Assembly: GCA_025360125.1 (NCBI GenBank)
Contig: JANYCU010000045.1
Coordinates: 62,001 to 126,000, forward strand
Length of the DNA: 64,000 nucleotides
Source: Armatimonadota bacterium
GTDB lineage: Bacteria > Armatimonadota > Fimbriimonadia > Fimbriimonadales > Fimbriimonadaceae
Direction: 5' to 3'
The notes under the pieces are model-generated. The model made no database searches. It saw only the letters and a list, made by a program, of their open reading frames with translations, and was not told the DNA's origin. Shown one piece after another: positions 19,493 to 27,022 of the stretch. How positions within the stretch are numbered: position 1 is the first letter of the stretch; each line of letters opens with the position of its first letter. Position numbers and translations under genes: made by a program.

Positions 19493-20434
19493 ATGGGTTG
19501 GCATGGGGCACGAAACCGTCCGAAACACTACATCACGCGTCGTTCTGAATACCGGGTCGTTGTGCGGACGTTTGGCGGAACCGGCGAAGCCGGAAAAGAG
19601 GCAGAGAGGCTCGATAAGGAATATCGAGCATCCCAAGAGCGAATCCGCGCCGAAGCATGGGAACTGACCGACCTCATGTGCGACCACGAAAAAATACTGC
19701 ACAGCATCATCCGCCAAACGATGAAACAACGAGGCTACATCTGGCGGTGTGCCAAGTGGCGGCTTGTGTCCAACCTCAAACAGCCGCCGAACTCCAACCC
19801 CAAGCTCCATAGACGTGAACAATACATGCCACAAATTGAAGGAAAATCTGCCAAGCGACGAGGACCGAAGAATCCCGTCTCCACCATCGACATCACCGGG
19901 AAGTCGGTTGATGAACTGAAGGATGCGCTGGCGGAGATTCAGGCGTCTATGCGCGCGAGGTGTTTGTCGGCGTTTGGGTACGACGAGGCGAAGACGGCCC
20001 GGCTGATTGACGAGTTTGCCGAGATGAGTCGGCGGTTGGAGAACAAGGACCTGACCGACTTGGAGCGGTTAGCCGCGGAGCAGATCATCACATGCTGGAT
20101 TCAGACGACAGTGACCGGGTATCGGCTTGAGGGCTTGGCTCCGGGCCAGCAGGGCGGGCGGATGGCGTCGTTTTTGGAGCATCGGCACAACATGGCGCAC
20201 AGTCGGCTGTTGCGTTCGGTGGATTTGCTGTCGCGCCTTCGAAGCGTGGGGCTTGGGGAGGCCCCTGAGGGGCGTCGAATGGTGATTGAGGTTTGTCGGG
20301 GGGCGGAAGAGGTGCCGGGAAAGAAGATGGCGCAGGTCTCGACGGTTCGGCAGGTGGATCCGGCTCGGAACAAGGGATATGACGAGATTGAGGTTTTGCG
20401 GAGGGTGGACGATCCGTATTTGAGGAGGGAGTGA
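19493..20434 (+). CDS. Hypothetical accessory protein
   Basis: 313-aa ORF, K/R-rich N-terminal half; no recognised family; internal ATG at 19826 may be the true start. Confidence 0.5.
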   Translation: MGWHGARNRPKHYITRRSEYRVVVRTFGGTGEAGKEAERLDKEYRASQERIRAEAWELTDLMCDHEKILHSIIRQTMKQRGYIWRCAKWRLVSNLKQPPNSNPKLHRREQYMPQIEGKSAKRRGPKNPVSTIDITGKSVDELKDALAEIQASMRARCLSAFGYDEAKTARLIDEFAEMSRRLENKDLTDLERLAAEQIITCWIQTTVTGYRLEGLAPGQQGGRMASFLEHRHNMAHSRLLRSVDLLSRLRSVGLGEAPEGRRMVIEVCRGAEEVPGKKMAQVSTVRQVDPARNKGYDEIEVLRRVDDPYLRRE

Positions 20435-20518
20435 AGAGGTCAGGGCGGTTGGAGCAGGACGCGATGCCCTTGCGACGAGAAATCAATCTGTTAGAACCAT
20501 TCTGCTGCGAAACATGTT

Positions 20519-20592
20519 CTGGGAACTTCGTTCCTCCAGGCCAAAGCGAGTGCAGGCACTCGCACTCCCAAGGATCGCTCCGCGATCGAAGA
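20519..20592. repeat. Tandem palindromes including the AGGCCAAA-stem-ACTCCCAA repeat
   Basis: GGAAC-TTC-GTTCC, AGGCCAAA[GCGAGTGC-AG-GCACTCGC]ACTCCCAA, GATCGC-TCC-GCGATC. Confidence 0.8.
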
Positions 20593-20629
20593 CATGCGAC
20601 CCCAATTGTAATGACGGCGAAGGCTAAAA

Positions 20630-20650
20630 ACTGAAAACTGAAAGCTGAAA
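20630..20650. repeat. Heptamer repeat (ACTGAAA)2 GCTGAAA
   Basis: Directly abuts the 20651 stop codon. Confidence 0.75.
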
Positions 20651-21634
20651 TCAGTCGGCGCTGGTGAGTTGGCGATAGCGTGAAAAGATTCGCTTGATGT
20701 AGTTCTGGGTTTCGCGGTACGGCGGAACTCCGCCATATTTCTTAACCGCGCCAGGGCCAGCATTGTACGCCGCCAGTGCGAGGGAAAGCTTTTGGGGGTC
20801 TTTGTCGGCACCGGGATATCGATTGAGGTGCTCTCGAAGTTGGCGAACAGTACCGTACAGGTTCTGTTCGGTATCGTACGGATTGTTGATGCCGTACTCC
20901 TTACAATTCTCGTTCATGAGTTGACCCAGGCCCATTGCGCCAGCATTAGACAAACATGAGGGGTTGAAATCGCTCTCAGTGATCAGGACGGCTACAACAA
21001 GTCTCGCATCTATCTCGTAAGCAATGCTCCATCGGCAAACGGCCTCGGCGATCTCGTAGGCTTTATCGTTGGTCAGCTTCTTGTTGTGGTTCTTGATGAA
21101 CGCGGTGTATTTCGACAAAACGGTTGGATCGACGGTAATTTTCCTACGGGCGTTTCCACCCCGAGAGGTCGAAGTTCCGCGAGAAACCGATGACTTAATG
21201 ACGACTGGTTTCGGAGTATTAGCCGCTTCAAAACGAGCGATGTCGTCATTGAGGGCAGCCGAAATGAGTTCCACTTGGACCACTGCCAACGGTTCAGAGC
21301 GGGTTGCCTTGACGAGCAACCGAACATCAGCGCTGCCGTTTTGGAGCCAGCCGGGAATCTCTTTGGCGTCAATGACCTGCTCGCCTCGGTTGTCGGGATA
21401 CTCGACATAGATGCTCGAGCGATCGTCAAACTGCATGACGCCTTTGACGATGCAGTGAATTTCGAGGGTCTTCGTTCCGACCAAGTTATCGAGGGCACTA
21501 ATTGGGGACGCCTTCGCAATCTTGAATTGTTTGCGAAGAGCTAGGTAGCTTTCCAGCGTTTGCGCTGAAGCTGTTCCTACGATGCCGCTGAGCATCGCCG
21601 TTATTACCAACCACTTTTTAATATTCACAATCAA
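20651..21634 (-). CDS. Lytic transglycosylase (SLT domain)
   Basis: ESDFNPSCLSNAGAMGLGQLM, ALAAYNAGPGAVKKYGGVPPYRETQNYIKRI. Confidence 0.92.
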   Translation of the reverse strand: MIVNIKKWLVITAMLSGIVGTASAQTLESYLALRKQFKIAKASPISALDNLVGTKTLEIHCIVKGVMQFDDRSSIYVEYPDNRGEQVIDAKEIPGWLQNGSADVRLLVKATRSEPLAVVQVELISAALNDDIARFEAANTPKPVVIKSSVSRGTSTSRGGNARRKITVDPTVLSKYTAFIKNHNKKLTNDKAYEIAEAVCRWSIAYEIDARLVVAVLITESDFNPSCLSNAGAMGLGQLMNENCKEYGINNPYDTEQNLYGTVRQLREHLNRYPGADKDPQKLSLALAAYNAGPGAVKKYGGVPPYRETQNYIKRIFSRYRQLTSAD

Positions 21635-21642
21635 AAATTTTC

Positions 21643-21733
21643 TGGCGGACAGATCGGGATTCGAACCCGAGAAGAGATGTTATCCCTTACCCACTTAGCA
21701 GGCGGGCGCTTTCGTCCACTCAGCCATCTGTCC
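21643..21733 (-). tRNA. tRNA-Ser (anticodon GCT), CCA encoded
   Basis: GGACAGA/TCTGTCC acceptor, CCTGCTAAG anticodon loop, GGTTCGAATCC T-arm, long variable arm. Confidence 0.95.
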
Positions 21734-21830
21734 ACTTCGCGGCCCCACCAGTATATCTTATCGGTAAAACGTCCCGCTTGCACGAGAGTTCAAGATCAAT
21801 TTAATAACCTAGCAAGGCGTGAAATTTGCC

Positions 21831-22409
21831 TCATGACTTCCCTTTTTGCCGCTTTAGGAGGTCATTTTCTTCGGGAAGGACGCTGAACTTGTTGTCGGAT
21901 TTGTGAACTGGCATGCTGGATCCATCCGATTTGATGATCCAAGCATTGCCGCCATTCATCGAATGGTAGGTAAATCCAACGAGAGGAGTGGTAGATTCCA
22001 GCTCGGCTCGCATCTTTTTGGAGAGCTTTGCCGTGGGGAACACATCAAGTCCATTTGATATCAAATAGTTAAGAAGGGTCCCATTCACGGCTCGCTTCTG
22101 ATGAATCTTGACGAGCGGCAAAACCCAGTCAATTTTGGCTATCTTGCCATGCCGGCTTTGGAAATAAATCACTTCAGGGCCGTTATGGCTGATAATGAAC
22201 CGCTTTTCGGCCGAACCAAGCGGATACAAACCCTCGGCGTACGCCCCACCCAGCATCTCCGAATAAATGTGGTAGTAGCCAGTGTAAGTCTTGGGTTTTT
22301 GCAAAATCACTTCGAATTGGCCTCGCCGCCGCAGCAGCCTCGCGGAGAATACTGCGTCGTATTTTGGCGTTTGGGTTGCCAGTACGATGAGGATCGAAGG
22401 AATGACCAC
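21831..22409 (-). CDS. Hypothetical protein
   Basis: 192-aa ORF with N-terminal hydrophobic segment. Confidence 0.5.
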   Translation of the reverse strand: MVIPSILIVLATQTPKYDAVFSARLLRRRGQFEVILQKPKTYTGYYHIYSEMLGGAYAEGLYPLGSAEKRFIISHNGPEVIYFQSRHGKIAKIDWVLPLVKIHQKRAVNGTLLNYLISNGLDVFPTAKLSKKMRAELESTTPLVGFTYHSMNGGNAWIIKSDGSSMPVHKSDNKFSVLPEENDLLKRQKGKS

Positions 22410-22465
22410 ACTCGTTCAAACGAATTGGGATGACGGTTTGTTCCGAGTTGCCTAACTTCCCGGTT

Positions 22466-23071
22466 TCAGCTCTTTGGCGGGAGGGCGGAGTTGACTGGGT
22501 TGACCTGTTGGCTGACCCAGGCCAGTGCGGCTTCTCGTTCTTTAAAGTAAAAGCCTTTTTCGGTCAAAGCTTCGAGTGGGTTCTTGGCGTACTTCGCGGC
22601 AAAGATTTTGTCGAACTTGAGTGTATCTTTGACCAGCGAAGCTTGGAAACATTCCAAGTCGAGGAGTTGCTTGCTCGCGTTGGGATCTCGTTCGAGGGCC
22701 TTAGCGGCTTGGCCATAGAGGCCGAGTGCTCGCAACGCCATTCCTTGCAGGCCGTGATAGCCCGGTTCAAAGGGGTTGAGCATCATGAGCCGATTGGTGG
22801 TTCGAACAAGGGCTCGAAAGTCTTGCATCTTCCACAGTAATTTCGCCTGAACTTCGAGGGCACCGAGATGATCGGATGATTCGGCCAGCACAGCATTGAT
22901 CGATGAAGTTGATTGCTCAAATTCATTTTTTGAAAGATGTCGCTCGGCTTTTGCAATTTGAATCGCAATACGGCGGCGCTTTTCGATCGCATTCGGTGAT
23001 GTCGGATTCGTACTTCGATGCATAAAACCTGTGGCCACCATTAGGATAGCAACCACCTGGTCTAAATACAC
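22466..23071 (-). CDS. TPR-like protein
   Basis: Helical repeat pattern. Confidence 0.55.
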   Translation of the reverse strand: MYLDQVVAILMVATGFMHRSTNPTSPNAIEKRRRIAIQIAKAERHLSKNEFEQSTSSINAVLAESSDHLGALEVQAKLLWKMQDFRALVRTTNRLMMLNPFEPGYHGLQGMALRALGLYGQAAKALERDPNASKQLLDLECFQASLVKDTLKFDKIFAAKYAKNPLEALTEKGFYFKEREAALAWVSQQVNPVNSALPPKS

Positions 23072-23095
23072 CTAGCAAATATATGGGTAACAGCC

Positions 23096-25033
23096 CTATG
23101 CGGTTGCCGGAACCAAAAACTGGTTAAATTGCGGGTTAAGGCTCGCGACCTTCGCTCGAAGCTGGATCGGCATTTTTGCGGTGCCATCAGGTGTCTTCAA
23201 GTCTGCTCCCATCGATTTTGCGACGAGGTCGTTTGCCCAGGCGGACGCGATCTCGCGTTCGGCACCCAATAGGTAAACCATGATGAGTCCGTCGGGGTGT
23301 TTGCACATCAGTGATCCGACCGGAATATGCGGACGAATTCTTAGTCCTAGCGTTCGCATTGCGTGGGCAACGGCTGGTTTGCCAAATCTTCGCTCGTACT
23401 CTTTGTGCTGCAGGGGAATGAGGGTGACCATCACGCCTTCGGCTTTGCCGACGGCTTCGACAAATCGTTTTGGTGAGAGGATTCCTTCGTCGAGCGCTTC
23501 GTGGTCTTCGGGCTTTTGGAATAGCCGCGAAAGTTCGGCGCTTGCCGAGCGGAGGGTGGAGACTTCGGAGGCGTCGATGCCAGCGATTCGACCGCTTGCA
23601 GCAGTGATATAGCCAATTGGGCCAGTTTCTCCCGCGATTGGGATGATGACGTAGCTGCCGATGCGATTGCGGACGATGGCGTCGCTTGGCAGAAGGCTAC
23701 TGGTTCGGGCGTCGGAGATGATGACCTCGGGCGAGCCTGCGTTGAGCCAGCCGACTAGTCCGCCACCAGTTTCAAATTTCATTGATCCAAGAAGGTTAAG
23801 TTCTCGACCTTCGAGGGCAAGCAGTTGGGATTCGTCGTCATCGATAGCCGAGATGGAAAGGTGTTCGATCTGAAGGACCGATTGAAAGTCTCGGGCGATT
23901 CGGGCGGCAATTTCTGACTTGGTATTTGCCCCCTCGGCATTTGAGACGACCGCATAAAGTACTTCAACCTCGGTGAGACGACGCTTCATACCTTCTCTGC
24001 GCTGTTCTTCCATGACCAAGCTGGCCACCAGGGAAATGCAGGATTGCAGAGCTTCTTGAGCTTCGAATAGTTGGTCTTTGTCCTTGCCCGTGATGGTCAA
24101 GACTCCGATGACTTTTCCTTCGAACTGAAGGATGACGTTGGAGGTCGGTTTGGTTGGCTCGAGGCTGATGGAAAGGAGATCGGCTTGGTCTCGCACTTGA
24201 GCGATGGATTGCTTCGCGTTGATGGCGAGTGATTCGGTCAGTTGAGACTCGTTGAGGTCGCCAGCGGCGCCCTTGATGATGAAGTGGTCTCCGGCGCTGG
24301 CAACCGTGTAGAGTAGGATTCCGGCTGCGCCCGTGGCTTCGGCGATCTTATCGCATAAGAAGAAGAATCCGGACTGATTTGCGACACCGTTTGCTTCAGC
24401 GAGGATTGCGGCGATGCGATCCTTTCGGCTCTTTCGGTCGAGATCTCGGTAGGCGTCTTTTAGTTGGCGATAATTGGATCGGAGCTCGGCGTTGTGGGAT
24501 TCGATGATCTGAACATGTTCCCAATCGAGGCTTGGCTCTTGGACGACGACCTCCCTTTCGAGATACTCGACCACTGGGGCGACTTGGTTGTACGGCTTTA
24601 CGAGGCATCCGACGACGAGAAAAGTGAGGGCGCAGCCGAGGATGTTAAGATTGGTGAGTTGCCAATGATTATTGGCCATGAAGGAAACAATCAGTCCGGC
24701 GCTGGCAACTGGGGCCATGAGGAACGGGTTCGCGTTGAACTTTGCTGCGGAGTAGACGATTGGTGAAAAGGCCAAGAATCCGAACGTGACCAAAGCTGGG
24801 CTCTTGGTAATTGATGCAAGAGCAAATTCGATCATTACTGCGTCAGCGCACGCAATGATGCCGCTGATGGCAGGCAGGCGGAGGTTTCTTCGGTCAATTA
24901 TGTAGGTGAATACCCCGACCGCACTTTGCAGCATGGCCAATTGGAGAATTGGAATAAATGGGAGGACACCTGTTACGCCAGCAACAAAGACGATGAGGCC
25001 TGCCAACACTAACCGAACCGAAAGCTCAATCAT
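23096..25033 (-). CDS. Multi-TM sensor protein with GAF domains
   Basis: N-terminal TM helices, coiled coil, two GAF-like regions. Confidence 0.7.
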   Translation of the reverse strand: MIELSVRLVLAGLIVFVAGVTGVLPFIPILQLAMLQSAVGVFTYIIDRRNLRLPAISGIIACADAVMIEFALASITKSPALVTFGFLAFSPIVYSAAKFNANPFLMAPVASAGLIVSFMANNHWQLTNLNILGCALTFLVVGCLVKPYNQVAPVVEYLEREVVVQEPSLDWEHVQIIESHNAELRSNYRQLKDAYRDLDRKSRKDRIAAILAEANGVANQSGFFFLCDKIAEATGAAGILLYTVASAGDHFIIKGAAGDLNESQLTESLAINAKQSIAQVRDQADLLSISLEPTKPTSNVILQFEGKVIGVLTITGKDKDQLFEAQEALQSCISLVASLVMEEQRREGMKRRLTEVEVLYAVVSNAEGANTKSEIAARIARDFQSVLQIEHLSISAIDDDESQLLALEGRELNLLGSMKFETGGGLVGWLNAGSPEVIISDARTSSLLPSDAIVRNRIGSYVIIPIAGETGPIGYITAASGRIAGIDASEVSTLRSASAELSRLFQKPEDHEALDEGILSPKRFVEAVGKAEGVMVTLIPLQHKEYERRFGKPAVAHAMRTLGLRIRPHIPVGSLMCKHPDGLIMVYLLGAEREIASAWANDLVAKSMGADLKTPDGTAKMPIQLRAKVASLNPQFNQFLVPATA

Positions 25034-25078
25034 TACTATAGGTTTTCGGGCTGGTTTGGATAATTTGTAGGGCTAAAT

Positions 25079-25411
25079 CTATTTTGGTTGGATGATCGAA
25101 ACGGCGGTCTTGCCGCTGCCAGCGTCAGTCACGATAATTTGGATCTTGTGGCCGTTCTTGGTACCGGAGAGGTTACTGGCTCCGCTTGGATCGGGAGTGA
25201 CTCCTAACTCTTTGGCGTAAAACGCGATGACTTTCTCTTTTGAGTCCGTTATCTCGAGGTTTGCGCCGATCACGCCATTGTTTTCGCCGTTCGAAGCAAT
25301 CTTGGCTCCGGGATAGACGGCCACGCCAGGCAAAGTTGCGCTGCTGCCCACCTTGGCGTCGCAACCGACTAAGACCAGAAATGCAGTTGTCAGAATGAGG
25401 GCTTTTTTCAT
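25079..25411 (-). CDS. Small lipoprotein
   Basis: MKKALILTTAFLVLVGC lipobox. Confidence 0.65.
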   Translation of the reverse strand: MKKALILTTAFLVLVGCDAKVGSSATLPGVAVYPGAKIASNGENNGVIGANLEITDSKEKVIAFYAKELGVTPDPSGASNLSGTKNGHKIQIIVTDAGSGKTAVSIIQPK

Positions 25412-25562
25412 TTCGTGAGATTTTACAACAATAAGTCGCGAGTTTTTTGATTGGTTAGGTTGGCCGAAGATCACTGCCCGTTCAATTGTCGGTCGCCGCA
25501 ATTAAGCATTTTTTGCAACCAGATGTCTTCACCACCTATACTAACAATAAGAGTCGTCAATC

Positions 25563-25976
25563 ATGGATGAATTTAAAACTGCAAGTTTGGATACCCCGGT
25601 CGATGAAAGCGAACTGAAAGAGCTGGTCGCCCGCTTGTCCACGGATCGAGATCACCGAACGCGAGTTCGAGATATCGCTGAGACGATGGACGTTCATCCT
25701 GACTCGGTCATTGAGGCGCTGAACGAAATGCGACGACAGAAGATGATCGATTCACCAATTCAAAAGGAAGAGGTGAGAACCCAGATGCGATCAATCCTAT
25801 TTCCCAAAGTTCCACGGAAAGTGGTTATTTCAGCAGTGGCGGTTGTTTCGATTTTGTGCTTTGTTGTCTCGTATCAGACAACGAGAGTAAAACGATGGCA
25901 AGGCCCGCTCCTTCGCGTAGCAAAACCTGGACCAGTCCATCAGCCGATTAGAGCCGATGGACCATTTGAGCGCTAA
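25563..25976 (+). CDS. Membrane-anchored protein with HTH-like N-terminus
   Basis: RVRDIAETMDVHPDSVIEALNEMRRQ plus C-terminal TM. Confidence 0.55.
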   Translation: MDEFKTASLDTPVDESELKELVARLSTDRDHRTRVRDIAETMDVHPDSVIEALNEMRRQKMIDSPIQKEEVRTQMRSILFPKVPRKVVISAVAVVSILCFVVSYQTTRVKRWQGPLLRVAKPGPVHQPIRADGPFER

Positions 25977-26136
25977 CCGCCTTTGCTTTTCATTTCGGCC
26001 GACTTGCGATAGTTGTCGCCCATAAGGTGCGCGGCGAAGTATTCCATGAGAATTTGCTGGAAGTAAGATTGCATCGATCCATAGGTGTGCGACGGCCGGG
26101 CATGATCATGAAGTCAAAGTACTTGTCGGCTTTGAT
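25973..26136 (-). pseudogene. Truncated second copy of the 3' end of the S9 peptidase gene
   Basis: About 83% identical to 27023-27187; one 1-nt deletion; ends in MKSKGG stop. Confidence 0.93.
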
Positions 26137-26149
26137 TTGAGCCTAAAAG

Positions 26150-26773
26150 CTATGTTAGTGGTGGCTTTCCTACTTCGGCAAGCTTTGCATTCATAGCCGC
26201 TTTTCTATCGGCATTTTTTTTCGGCTGTACAAAGTAAAAGTCGAACAATCCTTCCAAAACTTCCAGTTGAGCTTCGGCTTCTCCAAAATCAACTGGGACG
26301 ACTTCGCCAGTCGAAGTTGACTTTAAAGGGTGAGCTGCAAAATTCCCAATCGTGCGAACCATATGCAGTAAATCTGCTAGGTGACTTGGAAGAAGTGGAA
26401 TCGCAGAATCTATTTCTGAGTTCAAGTCCTTTTTCTTAACCCCTGCTTTCTCCCGCAATATATGCTGTAAGCAACGTCGACTTAGAGCGGCACTTGCCTT
26501 TGGACTGTCGGTAAGGACAAGACATGCTTCCAAATAATCCTCTGCGAACTCATCGGGTAGCTCGGCTGGCACTGGAGGACGCGTACTACCCTTTGGATAA
26601 ACTTGCATGTAATCCCAACCAAATTGGCCAGAGAACTTACCAAGCTCGACTGTAGATTTTTCGCACGCTGGGCATTCCGTAATTCTAACCTTCCGTGTAC
26701 CATCTGAGTTTTTCATTTGGCTACTTTCAGACCAATGATCGTGGAAGGCTTTCAAACAGTGAGGACATATCAT
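26150..26773 (-). CDS. DUF4145-like domain protein
   Basis: CPHCLKAFHDHW, LEACLVLTDSPKASAALSRRCLQHILREKAG, RTIGNFAAHP. Confidence 0.78.
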   Translation of the reverse strand: MICPHCLKAFHDHWSESSQMKNSDGTRKVRITECPACEKSTVELGKFSGQFGWDYMQVYPKGSTRPPVPAELPDEFAEDYLEACLVLTDSPKASAALSRRCLQHILREKAGVKKKDLNSEIDSAIPLLPSHLADLLHMVRTIGNFAAHPLKSTSTGEVVPVDFGEAEAQLEVLEGLFDFYFVQPKKNADRKAAMNAKLAEVGKPPLT

Positions 26774-26977
26774 TTTTCACCTAAGGAGCTTAGAATTTGT
26801 TGTAGCAACCATCTCCGACCAATTCCAATAGCCCACTTTTTTTGGAAGGCTTCCGGATCGTTTGTTCGTCGAATAGTATCTGTGCAATTGGCTGGCGTAG
26901 TTCACCGATAATACCTTGACCTTTGAATAGATATTGACGATACGAAAGCACTATGAGTATCGAGGTTTAGGTCAAAG

Positions 26978-27006
26978 TGCCCCTCGTCAGGTTGAAGAGG
27001 GGCTTG
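26978..27006 (-). terminator. Hairpin downstream of the S9 peptidase gene
   Basis: GCCCCTC/GAGGGGC inverted repeat. Confidence 0.6.
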
Positions 27007-27022
27007 ATTTGGGTTGCTGAGG

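Noticed and set aside
12682-20600. Composite transposon or integrative element
   Set aside because: No transposase, integrase or clear terminal repeats; only a 17-bp palindrome-family match in inverted orientation.
21643-21733. tRNA-Ser as an integration site for the accessory segment
   Set aside because: No duplicated tRNA 3' end or integrase nearby, and the lytic transglycosylase gene lies between it and the accessory genes.
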